Of a stretch of DNA of 64,000 nt, positions 1-8,104 are shown piece after piece. Source of the DNA: an uncultured Clostridia bacterium. GTDB lineage: Bacteria > Bacillota > Clostridia > TANB77 > CAG-508. Below the pieces are notes generated by a model that did no database searches, was not told the DNA's origin, and saw only the letters and a list, made by a program, of their open reading frames with translations. The stretch spans positions 1 to 64,000 of the forward strand of contig CANRPX010000002.1 in NCBI GenBank assembly GCA_947632605.1, written 5' to 3'. The translations under genes and the position numbers were made by a program. Every line of letters starts with the position of its first letter. Positions within the stretch are counted from its first letter, which is position 1.

Positions 1-210
1 AAGGGCAAAAGTAGCCTCATAATTTTCCAGAGGTGGTCAAATTTGAAATACAAATTTGGCCAGCGAAGTTTTTGGTGCCGTGGCTACTATGTAGACACGG
101 TAGGTAAAAATGAAAAGAAAATAGCAGAATATGTAAGAAATCAATTACAGGAAGATATGATGTATGATCAAATAAGTATAAAAGAATATAAAGACCCGTT
201 TAACGGGTAA
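1..210 (+). CDS. tnpA: IS200/IS605-family transposase TnpA, C-terminal part (cut by window edge)
   Basis: Reading frame 1 is open from base 1 to the TAA at 208-210, giving the last 69 residues of a protein. The segment YKFGQRSFWCRGYYVDTVG followed by NEKKIAEYVRNQ, and the ending EYKDPFNG, match the C-terminal part of IS200-type TnpA. This is a small HUH Y1 transposase that moves single-stranded DNA; the tyrosines in GYYVDTVG lie where the family has its catalytic tyrosine. The N-terminal half with the HUH motif lies outside the window, so I cannot say whether the gene is intact. Family recognition is firm; activity is unknown. Confidence 0.85.
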   Translation, partial: KGKSSLIIFQRWSNLKYKFGQRSFWCRGYYVDTVGKNEKKIAEYVRNQLQEDMMYDQISIKEYKDPFNG

Positions 211-291
211 CGAGAAACGCATGTGTCGGATTGGTTATGAGCCTTGAGGCTCTGCTTGTAACATAGCCTTTTAGGCGTTATGAGTAAAATA

Positions 292-310
292 CCCCCGGCT
301 AAGCCGGGGG
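292..310 (+). terminator. GC-rich hairpin at the IS200 right end, possible terminator
   Basis: CCCCCGGC at 292-299 pairs perfectly with GCCGGGGG at 303-310 around a 3-base loop. A T-rich stretch follows. It could be the subterminal hairpin recognised by TnpA, a terminator for the transposase gene, or both. Confidence 0.55.
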
Positions 311-335
311 ATATTTATTTTATTTTAATTTAAAT

Positions 336-2675
336 TTAATTACTTTGTTTTGAATTAAATGGTGCAATAGGATCTTCATCATCAAAGTGATAAGTTATGT
401 CAGAATTATTTTTTTGTATTGGGTCAATTTCTTCAGATCTATCTAAATCAGAATTTATATTTCTTAAATCAAATGAAGGCTTCTTATGAGAAGATTCTGA
501 AACAGAAGAAGTATTGCTTAAATTAATAAATTTTTCAAAATCATAGTTTTTAATTTTTTGTTTTTCTTTATATCTAGATTCCAAGAAATCTATTTTTGCT
601 TGACCTACTAAAGATTTACCTTTTAAGTCTTTAGTTTTGTAAATAATCATCTTGAATTTTAAGGCTTGAACCTTACCAGCTTTGTACCATGGAATCCATT
701 GCCACTTAATACCTTTATAAGTAGGATCATATTGACCTTGATCTGTTTTATAGTCATGTGTAAACATCCAACGTCTCTTATCTCCAAGTTCTTTTTCCCA
801 CCATTCATTATCTTCTGGTGTGTTATTACCAAATACAATTTTAGTTGTACAGTTAGCAAGTAATGTTTGTCTAAAGTTATAATCATTTTTAATACCAAAT
901 TGTGATAAGTTTTGTGAAGATATAATTGTTCCAACTCTGTATTTTCTATATAATGTGAAAATATCTTCAGTTGCTTTACAAACAAAAGGTGGAAATTCAT
1001 CAATATATAAGAAGTGAGGTATTCTAGTTTTTTCATTTCCTGGTCTAGATAAAACTGATTGTTGCATTAATAAAATAAAGAATAGACCAAAAGCTTTATG
1101 AACACTAGCACCTAAATCACCACGTCTTGTACAAACGAAAGTAACAGCACCATCTGAAAGAGCATGATCATAATTTAAGTTATTTGTTCTATTACATAAT
1201 ATAGCTCTAACACCTGGATATCTAAGTAAATTTTCAAGTTGAGAAGCAGAGGCTTGTAAATATTTTGCAGTTTCTTCTCTATTGTAAGCAGTTTTATAGA
1301 AAGTTTTCTTAAAGTATCCTAACTGAATTTTATATTGTTCAGCAAGGTCTGGATATTCTTTCATTTGTTCTGCCATTTCTTCTATTTTATCAAAATCATT
1401 TAATAATTCTAATAAATCTTCTAAGTTTGGTGTAGCACCTTCATGAATTTTTGGATAGAACTCTTTTAGCATTAAAACTAAGTTTTCAATTGCTTGTGTA
1501 ACAATATTTTGCATAAATGCTTCATCATGGTTTCCAAAATTAGGAACTTCTTCAGATGCATACATTCTTTTTAATATAGAAGATATAGCAATAGAAGTTT
1601 TTATAGGATCCTCATAAGTAAATGGATTTAAACCAATTGAATGTTCACTATCATTAGGATCTATAAGATTATATTTAATACCAAAGTTTTCGGCAACCTC
1701 TCTCATGTGTGATACTGATTCATAATCAGGTGCCATATAAGTAATACCTAAATTTTTATAAATTGTATCTTTACCATCATAATTATATATAAGCTTAGAA
1801 AAATAAGCTTTGAATACATTTTCTTTAGTAGGAACTGGTGTAAGCATATTTAGAGAAAAGTTTTCATTTATATAATCATTAGAATAAGGAGAATTTAAAG
1901 TAGCAATATGAGTTTTAATTGCTGTGTATCCTAATTCTTTTGAAGTTTCTCTAAAGAAAAATTTCTTTTCTATATCTCTAGCTATCATAGGTTCAAATAC
2001 CATAGAAGTTTTTCCAGAGCCAGAAACACCAACTATTAAAGTAGATTCAAATCTTCTTGCTTCTGGAGTTTTTATTGTTTTACCAGTTTCTCTATCTTTA
2101 CATAAGAACATTTCACAAGTATATGGTCCCATTCCAATAGATGGGTCTGATAAATCTATACCACCATAATCCCAAATTGATTCTCTAATATATAATGTAT
2201 CGTTAACAACTGTATATAACCATTTAAATAATGGATAGAATGAGCAAACAGGTATGTACCAAGCAAAAGCTGAAAAAGCTGGTTTTATTAAGTCCATGAA
2301 TGTAGTAATAATGTAAGAATAATTAGGTACAGAAAATAATAATAACCAACCAATTTGATTTACCCATTGAACTGCCATTGAACAAACAACTACATACAAA
2401 GCTACTGCATATATGTAGAAGAAAGTTTCCTTCGTATATTTATCTGTTGCAAATTTAGATGCCGGTGCAAAGTAGAATGCAAATATTGGACACGCAAGTG
2501 CAATGGTATATTTTATTGGTCCCCAATATGAAACAGATAAACCAGAAAACATAATAAGAAGTACTTCTGAAATTCTATCAATACATATATAAATAGTAAT
2601 TAATGTAAGTATGTAAGTTACAAAGGTATTTCTATCTGTTTTTAATAATTTTAAAAATTTATCTATATATTTCAT
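336..2675 (-). CDS. VirD4/TraG-like type IV coupling ATPase, isolated
   Basis: A 779-residue protein. The first 160 residues hold about four or five hydrophobic membrane segments. The cytoplasmic part follows, with a Walker A motif GVSGSGKT at residues 216-223 and a Walker B-like IDEFPPF near residue 557. The C-terminal region (SSQNLSQFGI, then the WWEKELGD area) fits the TraM-recognition domain of TraG/VirD4 proteins. Coupling proteins of this family are hexameric ATPases that feed DNA or protein substrates to a type IV secretion channel. No relaxase or other secretion gene is visible beside it. The gene converges on an IS200 remnant and diverges from the SpoVB-like gene. The family is clear; the substrate is unknown. 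Confidence 0.8.
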   Translation of the reverse strand: MKYIDKFLKLLKTDRNTFVTYILTLITIYICIDRISEVLLIMFSGLSVSYWGPIKYTIALACPIFAFYFAPASKFATDKYTKETFFYIYAVALYVVVCSMAVQWVNQIGWLLLFSVPNYSYIITTFMDLIKPAFSAFAWYIPVCSFYPLFKWLYTVVNDTLYIRESIWDYGGIDLSDPSIGMGPYTCEMFLCKDRETGKTIKTPEARRFESTLIVGVSGSGKTSMVFEPMIARDIEKKFFFRETSKELGYTAIKTHIATLNSPYSNDYINENFSLNMLTPVPTKENVFKAYFSKLIYNYDGKDTIYKNLGITYMAPDYESVSHMREVAENFGIKYNLIDPNDSEHSIGLNPFTYEDPIKTSIAISSILKRMYASEEVPNFGNHDEAFMQNIVTQAIENLVLMLKEFYPKIHEGATPNLEDLLELLNDFDKIEEMAEQMKEYPDLAEQYKIQLGYFKKTFYKTAYNREETAKYLQASASQLENLLRYPGVRAILCNRTNNLNYDHALSDGAVTFVCTRRGDLGASVHKAFGLFFILLMQQSVLSRPGNEKTRIPHFLYIDEFPPFVCKATEDIFTLYRKYRVGTIISSQNLSQFGIKNDYNFRQTLLANCTTKIVFGNNTPEDNEWWEKELGDKRRWMFTHDYKTDQGQYDPTYKGIKWQWIPWYKAGKVQALKFKMIIYKTKDLKGKSLVGQAKIDFLESRYKEKQKIKNYDFEKFINLSNTSSVSESSHKKPSFDLRNINSDLDRSEEIDPIQKNNSDITYHFDDEDPIAPFNSKQSN

Positions 2676-2740
2676 AATTTTAAATATCCTTTTTATTCAA
2701 TTTTTTTAAAAATATACCCATATATATTATCTAACAAAAT

Positions 2741-2783
2741 CGGAAAAAAATCAAGCTTTTTACGTAAAAAAAGCTACTTTCCG
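2741..2783. other. Nested inverted repeat between divergent genes
   Basis: CGGAAA (2741-2746) pairs with TTTCCG (2778-2783), and inside it AAGCTTTTT pairs with the AAAAAGCT that ends at 2775. It lies in the 162-base gap between the divergently transcribed coupling ATPase and the flippase gene, so it is not a simple 3' terminator. It could be an operator or a 5' UTR structure. Not identified further. Confidence 0.4.
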
Positions 2784-2837
2784 TAAGAAAAATTAATTAA
2801 TTAATGAATATAAAAAACAAATGTTAATAAAATTATT

Positions 2838-4436
2838 ATGAAAGTGAGTGTAAAAAAAGTGAAAAAAGGGTTTTCTAGCTTTATAAAAGGTATAATTTCT
2901 TTAGTTAGTTCACAAATTCTTATAAAAATTTTTGGAGCTATTTATAGCATATATATGACAAATAAGTCCGGATTTGGTGATGAAGGAAATGCTATATATA
3001 TGAGTGGATATCAAATATATGCATTATTACTTACAATTTCTTCTATTGGTATTCCAAATGCTATTTCAAAAATTATATCTGAAAAGAAATCAGAAAAAGA
3101 CTATATTAATATGAAAAGAACTATTAAGATATCTATTTTGTTATTTTCAACAATAGGTTTTTTGGGATGTGTGTTTTTATTTGTTGGTTCAGAATTTATA
3201 GCTAATGAGATTTTAGAAATTCCTGAAGCAAAATTGAGTTTGATGGTTTTGTCACCAGCAATTCTATTTGTTTCAATAACTTCTGTTATAAGAGGATTTT
3301 TTAATGGGGAGAATAGTATTTTTATAACTGCAAAATCACAATTTTTAGAACAAGTTATGAAAACATTTTTTACTATACTTTTTATAGAAATAGTATCAAA
3401 AATGCCAAATAATAGTACTGAAAAAATGGCAGGAATTGCAAATTTTGCAACAACTCTAGCTACTTTATTGAGTTTAATTTATGTAGTATATAAATATTTT
3501 TTATATGAAAAAAGAAATATCAATTTAGACCAAAACTATTATAAAAGAGAAAGAATTTTACATATAATTAAAAAGATATTAAGAATTTCAATACCAATGA
3601 CAATAACAGCAATTTTGGGAAATTTAGGAAAAAATATAGATTCAGTTACAGTAGTGAGAATTTTAAAAAATTTTATGAGTGAAGAAGAGGCCATTATAAA
3701 ATATGGTATATTAAGTTCAAAAGTAGATATAATAATGGTATTACCACTTTCTTTTAATATAGCAATATCAACTGCATTAATACCAGAAATTTCTAAAAGA
3801 AAAGCTATAAACGATTTAAATGGAATAAGTAAAAAAATAGAATTTTCTATTTTGATGACTATGATTATTGCAGTGCCTGCAAGCATAGGAATTTTTAGTT
3901 ATTCAAAACAAATTTTTTATTTATTATTTCCAAAAGCTCAAAATGGTAGTGAGTTATTAAAATTAGCATCTTTGGGAATTATTTTTTCATTATTAACACA
4001 AACAATAAATGGAATTCTGCAAGGACTAGGGAAAAACAAAATTCCAGTGTATGCAGCAATTTTAGGAGTATTTGTAAAAATAATTTCTAATATAGTTTTT
4101 ATACAAATAAAAGGTATATATGAAAAAGGAGCAATCATAGGAAATATTTTATCATCAATTGCTTCTTTTATAGTAGTATCAATACATTTAAGAAAATCAA
4201 TATATTTAAAATTTAGTATAATTAAAATGATTTTTAAACCAATTTTGTCTAGTATAATTATGATTTTTATATCATTAAATTTATATAATTTTATGATTAT
4301 AAACAACTTAAATAATAATTTTTCTACTATTTTTTGTATACTAATAGCAGTAATTTCCTATATAGTAAGTGGATTTGTAACAAAAATGTTAAAAAAAGAC
4401 TATTTTCTTGAAACCGTTGAAAACAGCAGATTATAG
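2838..4436 (+). CDS. SpoVB/MurJ-like polysaccharide flippase (MOP superfamily)
   Basis: A 532-residue multi-pass membrane protein with about 12-14 hydrophobic segments. The N-terminal pattern GAIYSIYMTNKSGFGDEG, followed by IGIPNAISKIISE, is typical of the SpoVB branch of the MOP exporter superfamily, as is the length. Members flip lipid-linked glycans or lipid II across the cytoplasmic membrane, and SpoVB itself acts in spore cortex synthesis. The spoVA genes and a PdaA-like gene elsewhere in the window fit a spore former. Neighbours give no further hint: a coupling ATPase diverges upstream and HU follows in the same direction. The start is the first ATG; its ribosome site is weak. A vegetative MurJ-type role cannot be excluded. 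Confidence 0.8.
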   Translation: MKVSVKKVKKGFSSFIKGIISLVSSQILIKIFGAIYSIYMTNKSGFGDEGNAIYMSGYQIYALLLTISSIGIPNAISKIISEKKSEKDYINMKRTIKISILLFSTIGFLGCVFLFVGSEFIANEILEIPEAKLSLMVLSPAILFVSITSVIRGFFNGENSIFITAKSQFLEQVMKTFFTILFIEIVSKMPNNSTEKMAGIANFATTLATLLSLIYVVYKYFLYEKRNINLDQNYYKRERILHIIKKILRISIPMTITAILGNLGKNIDSVTVVRILKNFMSEEEAIIKYGILSSKVDIIMVLPLSFNIAISTALIPEISKRKAINDLNGISKKIEFSILMTMIIAVPASIGIFSYSKQIFYLLFPKAQNGSELLKLASLGIIFSLLTQTINGILQGLGKNKIPVYAAILGVFVKIISNIVFIQIKGIYEKGAIIGNILSSIASFIVVSIHLRKSIYLKFSIIKMIFKPILSSIIMIFISLNLYNFMIINNLNNNFSTIFCILIAVISYIVSGFVTKMLKKDYFLETVENSRL

Positions 4437-4585
4437 AAAAATAAACTTAGAAAAAAGTTGAAAAATAGGGAAAAAAATATTTTTTTTACAAAAAAAAGAA
4501 GGAATTAAGCATATTTTGGCGAATAATGATATTGTAGAACAAATAATTCTACATAAAAACTAAATTCTTAGGAGGTAATTTTAAA

Positions 4586-4864
4586 ATGAACAAAGCTGAA
4601 TTAATCGCAGCAATAGCTGCAAAAACTGGAAACACAAAAAAAGCTGCAGAAGAATCTGTAAATGCTTTTGTTAGCACAGTAACAGAATCTTTAGCAAAAG
4701 GTGACAAAGTTCAATTAGTTGGATTTGGATCTTTTGAAGTAAGAAAAAGAGCAGCTAGAAAAGGAAGAAACCCACAAACAAAAGAAGAAATCAAAATACC
4801 TGCATCAAAAGCTCCAGTATTTAAAGCTGGAAAAGCATTAAAAGATTTAGTAAATAAAAAATAG
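4586..4864 (+). CDS. hup: HU-family DNA-binding protein
   Basis: A 92-residue protein with the full HU signature: [15 protein letters not shown] at the N-terminus, the [20 protein letters not shown] arm region, and the lysine-rich end. HU binds DNA without strong sequence preference as a homodimer and bends and compacts the nucleoid. AGGAGGT lies directly upstream of the ATG. The 5' region contains a small hairpin (GTAGAA/TTCTAC near 4534-4552), and an intrinsic terminator follows the gene, so it is probably transcribed alone. Confidence 0.95.
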   Translation: MNKAELIAAIAAKTGNTKKAAEESVNAFVSTVTESLAKGDKVQLVGFGSFEVRKRAARKGRNPQTKEEIKIPASKAPVFKAGKALKDLVNKK

Positions 4865-4895
4865 AATTTTATATAAACATATATGAATTCATAGG

Positions 4896-4928
4896 AAAGG
4901 TATGCTTTAAGCATATCTTTTTTTTTAT
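4896..4928 (+). terminator. Intrinsic terminator after hup
   Basis: AGGTATGC and GCATATCT form an 8-bp stem with one G-U pair and a TTTAA loop, followed by nine T residues. Confidence 0.8.
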
Positions 4929-4990
4929 TTTAGATTTTGTTAATTAATATCATATAATATTTATAATTTTATAATATTATATAAAAAAGC

Positions 4991-5019
4991 TTGAAAAAAA
5001 TTTTTATTATGAATATAAT
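4991..5019 (+). promoter_or_regulatory. Sigma-A-type promoter for the 5053-6093 gene pair
   Basis: TTGAAA at 4991-4996 and TATAAT at 5014-5019 with a 17-base spacer, 33 bases upstream of the GTG start. Confidence 0.65.
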
Positions 5020-5052
5020 ATTTATATCTAGGAGTACAAAGGAGGAATTACA

Positions 5053-5481
5053 GTGGAACAATTTGAAGTAATTTTTTTAGATGACGATAATGAAACTGTT
5101 TTAGATAAACAAACAGCAAATAAAGGAGACAGAGTAGAATATAAAGGAAAAAAACCAGAAAAAGCACCAGAAAATCAAATTAAATATGTTTTTGTTGGTT
5201 GGACAAATGAAGAAAAATTAGATTCTATTCAAGAAAATGTTACTTTAATTGCAAAATATGAAACAGAAGTATTGATGAATCCTTTAGAAGAAGCTTTTTA
5301 TAATGCAACTTTGGAAACTGCAAAATCAGCAGATATAAATACAACTATGCAAGCAGGACAAAAAATAGTTGGACAATTAAAAGCTCTTGAAAAAGAAACT
5401 AGATCTCCAGAAGAAATTGTAAATGCAGTTTTGAAAGATGGAAAAGTTGAAATAGCACCAGAAAAAGATGTAGAAAGATAA
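5053..5481 (+). CDS. Small cytosolic protein with a Listeria-Bacteroides-repeat-like (Flg_new) domain
   Basis: A 142-residue protein starting at GTG, chosen because AGGAGG lies 8 bases upstream. Residues 3-70 (IFLDDDNETVLDKQT, then VFVGWTN and ENVTLIAKYET) follow the Flg_new/MucBP pattern of a short beta-rich repeat: strand, TVLDKQ turn, FVGW, then a final ATY-like strand. That repeat is normally found in multiple copies in secreted surface proteins. Here it is single, with no signal peptide or membrane segment, and is followed by a helical acidic tail. The next gene lies 33 bases downstream with its own ribosome site, suggesting a two-gene unit. The function is unknown. Confidence 0.6.
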   Translation: MEQFEVIFLDDDNETVLDKQTANKGDRVEYKGKKPEKAPENQIKYVFVGWTNEEKLDSIQENVTLIAKYETEVLMNPLEEAFYNATLETAKSADINTTMQAGQKIVGQLKALEKETRSPEEIVNAVLKDGKVEIAPEKDVER

Positions 5482-5514
5482 AAAGTTACAAAAGAAGTTG
5501 GGAGGAAAATACAA

Positions 5515-6093
5515 ATGAGTGCAGTAATTACTTTAGATGATATAAAAGCGTATGCAGAAATTGATTATATAATTAATCACATGAATGAAAAATATATAAA
5601 AAAAATACCTGAAAAACTTAAAAGTTTTTTTAGTGAATTTAAAGATCCAACTTACGAAGTAAAAATAGATCCTTATGTTCCACTTGAAAATCAAGGATTA
5701 AAAAAATATACTTTGGAAATAATAGCATTATTGCATCTAAGATATTGGTGTGAAGATGAGAAAAGAAAACAAGAATTATATGAACTTATGATAGAAAATA
5801 AAGAAAGATTAGAAGGTCAAATAAAAGAAAAATATGATATAGACAATATATTTGATAAACAATTTGCGCTTACAGAAGAACCTTCTGAAGAAGACGATGT
5901 TGATTATTCTAAGCCAAGAGTAATACAAAAATATGACCAGTATACTAAAGAAAATGAAGATATAAAAGATTATACAGATTACGAAGAAAATACTGATAAT
6001 AAATCTTTGATGGAAAACAAAGAAGAAAATAAAACTATAAGTATATTTGAAAAAATAAAAGAAAAAATATTATCTTTATTTAAGAAAAAATAA
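5515..6093 (+). CDS. Uncharacterised charged protein, 192 residues
   Basis: I do not recognise this protein. Residues 1-110 look like a compact helical domain with a conserved-looking core (ALLHLRYWCEDEKRKQELY). Residues 120-175 are acidic and probably disordered, and the last 20 residues form a basic amphipathic helix (IFEKIKEKILSLFKKK) that might touch the membrane. GGAGG precedes the ATG, and the gene follows the Flg_new-domain gene closely. It ends just before the promoter of the infC operon. There is no signal peptide. Confidence 0.6.
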   Translation: MSAVITLDDIKAYAEIDYIINHMNEKYIKKIPEKLKSFFSEFKDPTYEVKIDPYVPLENQGLKKYTLEIIALLHLRYWCEDEKRKQELYELMIENKERLEGQIKEKYDIDNIFDKQFALTEEPSEEDDVDYSKPRVIQKYDQYTKENEDIKDYTDYEENTDNKSLMENKEENKTISIFEKIKEKILSLFKKK

Positions 6094-6122
6094 AGAAGTT
6101 ATTAAATTTGCTTTGAAATTGC

Positions 6123-6151
6123 TTGACAAAGCAGAAAAAAAGTAGTAATAT
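6123..6151 (+). promoter_or_regulatory. Promoter of the infC-rpmI-rplT operon
   Basis: TTGACA (6123-6128), a 17-base spacer, then TAATAT (6146-6151). It lies upstream of the structured leader. Confidence 0.75.
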
Positions 6152-6159
6152 AGATATTG

Positions 6160-6288
6160 TTTTAAGAAGAAGTATCCACTTCTCACCTTATCTTAAGTTA
6201 AGAGCATAAGGTTAGAAATTCAATAAATCTAAAATTTATAGAATTATTATGTGGATTTGACTTTTTAAAATAAGTCAAATTTTTTTTT
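6160..6288 (+). ncRNA. Leader RNA of infC-rpmI-rplT with attenuator (L20-leader-like)
   Basis: About 130 bases separate the promoter from infC. They contain a pairing of AGAAG with CTTCT around GTATCCA, an imperfect CTTAT/ATAAG pairing, and a perfect terminator stem immediately before the infC ribosome site. In Bacillus the same operon is controlled by L20 binding such a leader and causing premature termination. That role here is inferred from position and architecture; the L20-binding fold itself was not modelled. Confidence 0.65.
6255..6288 (+). terminator. Attenuator terminator in the infC leader
   Basis: ATTTGACTT (6255-6263) pairs perfectly with AAGTCAAAT (6272-6280), followed by a run of T to 6288. 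The infC GGAGGTG begins at once afterwards, so read-through is needed for operon expression. Confidence 0.8.
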
Positions 6289-6302
6289 GGAGGTGTTTTA
6301 CA

Positions 6303-6812
6303 ATAAAACAAGAATTACCAATAAATAGACAAATAAGAGAAAAAGAAGTTCAATTAATTGGAGCAGAAGGCGAAAAGATAGGAGTTGTTTCTATTGAAAA
6401 AGCATTAGAATATGCTGAAGAAAAGAACTTAGATTTAGTATTAGTTGCTCCAAATAGTAAGCCAGTAGTTTGTAAATTAATGAATTACGGAAAATACAAA
6501 TTTGAACAAGCTAAAAGAGAAAAAGAATCTAGAAAAAGTCAAAAAGCTGTTGAATTAAAAGAAATCAGAGTTACACCAAATATTGGCGATCATGATTTTG
6601 GTTTTAAATGCAAAAATGCTAGAGCATTTTTAGAATCAGGCAATAAAGTTAAATTTACTGTAAGATTTAGAGGTAGAGAACTAAATAATGTTAAAGCAGG
6701 TGAAGTAGTTTTAAATAAATTTGTTGAAGAATTATCAGAAATATCAACAGTTGAAAAGAAACCAATTCTAGAAGGTAAAACAATGTTTGTAATTTTAACA
6801 AAAAAAATATAA
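6303..6812 (+). CDS. infC: Translation initiation factor IF-3, probable AUA start
   Basis: The frame gives a 169-residue protein, the normal IF-3 length, beginning KQELPINRQIREKEVQLIGA after the start. It continues through the linker (MNYGKYKFEQAKREKE) to the C-terminal domain (KEIRVTPNIGDHDF, ending in IL). IF-3 keeps ribosomal subunits apart and proofreads the initiation codon on the 30S subunit. No ATG, GTG or TTG occurs in frame between GGAGGTG (6289-6295) and the first conserved residues; the codon 7 bases after that site is ATA at 6303. The first in-frame ATG (6480) would remove the whole N-terminal domain. Rare infC start codons (AUU in E. coli) allow IF-3 to repress its own translation, so AUA here is plausible autoregulation. 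Confidence 0.88.
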   Translation: MKQELPINRQIREKEVQLIGAEGEKIGVVSIEKALEYAEEKNLDLVLVAPNSKPVVCKLMNYGKYKFEQAKREKESRKSQKAVELKEIRVTPNIGDHDFGFKCKNARAFLESGNKVKFTVRFRGRELNNVKAGEVVLNKFVEELSEISTVEKKPILEGKTMFVILTKKI

Positions 6813-6833
6813 AAAAAGAAGGGAGATTTCAAA

Positions 6834-7037
6834 ATGCCAAAATTAAAAACAAATAAAGCTGCAAAGAAAAGATATTCTTATACAGCTACTGAAAAAGTAA
6901 AAAGAACAAAAGCTAATAGAAGACATCGTTTAGCTACAAAAACTACTAGACAAAGAAAGTCTGGAAAAATTCAAGATGCGTACGCAGATAAAACTGTTGT
7001 AGCAGGAATAAAAAGATTATTACCATACGGTAACTAG
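6834..7037 (+). CDS. rpmI: 50S ribosomal protein L35
   Basis: A 67-residue, very basic protein beginning MPKLKTNKAAKKRYSYTATE and containing the typical RRHRLATKTTRQRK core. L35 is a late-assembly protein of the large subunit. It sits 21 bases after infC with its own AAGGGAG site, in the conserved infC-rpmI-rplT order. Confidence 0.95.
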   Translation: MPKLKTNKAAKKRYSYTATEKVKRTKANRRHRLATKTTRQRKSGKIQDAYADKTVVAGIKRLLPYGN

Positions 7038-7069
7038 AATAAATTTAGATTAGAAGGAGTTGAAAGGAA

Positions 7070-7420
7070 ATGGCAAGAGTAAAAACAGCAAGAACAACAA
7101 GAGCAAGACATAAAAAAGTATTAAAACTAGCAAAAGGATATTATGGTGCAAAACATTATAGATATAGAAATGCTAAACAAGCAGTTATGAAATCTGGAAT
7201 GTACGCTTATGTTGGAAGAAAAGATAAAAAATCAGATTTTAGAAAATTATGGATAGTAAGAATTAATGCAGCAGCTAGAATGAATGGGTTAACATATAGC
7301 AAAATGATTTCTGGACTTAAAAAAGCAGGAGTTACTATAAATAGAAAAATGTTAGCAGAATTAGCTGTATCTGATGCAAAAGCATTTACTGAATTAGCTG
7401 AAATAGCAAAAAAAGCATAG
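7070..7420 (+). CDS. rplT: 50S ribosomal protein L20
   Basis: A 116-residue basic protein ([20 protein letters not shown]; later [18 protein letters not shown]) with the normal L20 length. It binds 23S rRNA early in large-subunit assembly and in Bacillus also represses its own operon through the leader RNA; the leader at 6160-6288 is the likely target here. An intrinsic terminator follows. Confidence 0.97.
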   Translation: MARVKTARTTRARHKKVLKLAKGYYGAKHYRYRNAKQAVMKSGMYAYVGRKDKKSDFRKLWIVRINAAARMNGLTYSKMISGLKKAGVTINRKMLAELAVSDAKAFTELAEIAKKA

Positions 7421-7445
7421 TTTTAAATATAAAAATAGAAATTAA

Positions 7446-7481
7446 AAAGTCTTATACATAAAATATGTATAAGACTTTTTT
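7446..7481 (+). terminator. Intrinsic terminator after rplT
   Basis: AAAGTCTTATACATA pairs perfectly with TATGTATAAGACTTT around a short A-rich loop, then a T-run. It may act for both strands, since the next gene converges on it. Confidence 0.85.
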
Positions 7482-7507
7482 AGTATATAAAGTGGGTATA
7501 TATTAGA

Positions 7508-8083
7508 TTAATATTTTAAATTTGGTATTTGTTTTGCTATTTTTTCATAATTTGGAATATATTTTTTTAGCATATTATAAAATTTTTTACAATGATTTTT
7601 ATATTTTAAATGGCAAAATTCATGAAAAATTATATATCTTAATATTTCTTTTGAATACATTGTAATAAAAGGATTTATAATAAAAGATTGTAAATCTGTA
7701 TTACAATATGCAAGAGAACCAGCAATTTTTTTAATTTCATAATTTTCTGGAGCAAATTTGAAAATATGTCTAGCTTCTTCTAAAACATTTTCTATTTCAT
7801 TTTCAGCAATTTTTGTATACATTTTTAATAATATAACATTTAATAAATTTTGATTATTATTGTTTTTATAGCTCATAGGTAAATTTATATTAATAGAATT
7901 TTTTTCAAGATTTAATTCTGGAGAAGATACTCTCAAATAATAAACATTAACAGAATAATTTTCACCAAAAATAGTTGTAAATTTTGGTTTTAAAGTTTCA
8001 TCTTTTCCAAGTACAAAATTATCATTATATAAACTTGATTTTTTGCTGATATTACTGATTTTTATTCTTTCTATAATATTCAT
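7508..8083 (-). CDS. YgjP-like metallopeptidase-domain protein (DUF45)
   Basis: A 191-residue protein whose C-terminal third carries the zinc motif HEFCH, followed by KYKNHCKKFYNMLKKYIPNYE. That is the HExxH...NHSxxFW...PxY pattern of YgjP/DUF45 proteins, which are related to SprT and M48 peptidases. The N-terminal half is divergent and poor in recognisable motifs. AGGAGG precedes the ATG on the minus strand. It has its own promoter, flanked by two copies of CGAACATTT, and its 3' end faces rplT. Family proteins are linked to stress and nucleotide metabolism; the activity of this one is unproven. Confidence 0.7.
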   Translation of the reverse strand: MNIIERIKISNISKKSSLYNDNFVLGKDETLKPKFTTIFGENYSVNVYYLRVSSPELNLEKNSININLPMSYKNNNNQNLLNVILLKMYTKIAENEIENVLEEARHIFKFAPENYEIKKIAGSLAYCNTDLQSFIINPFITMYSKEILRYIIFHEFCHLKYKNHCKKFYNMLKKYIPNYEKIAKQIPNLKY

Positions 8084-8104
8084 TTTTAAGACCTCCTACA
8101 AAAT

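Larger units (their letters stand above)
1..311 (+). mobile_element. Right-hand part of an IS200-like insertion sequence
   Basis: The transposase tail is followed by about 100 bases with three hairpins: GAGCC/GGCTC at 239-252, an imperfect one around 262-282, and a strong one at 292-310. IS200 elements typically end in such a subterminal hairpin rather than in inverted repeats. I place the right end just after the last hairpin; the exact end cannot be fixed from one copy. The left end is outside the window. Confidence 0.6.
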
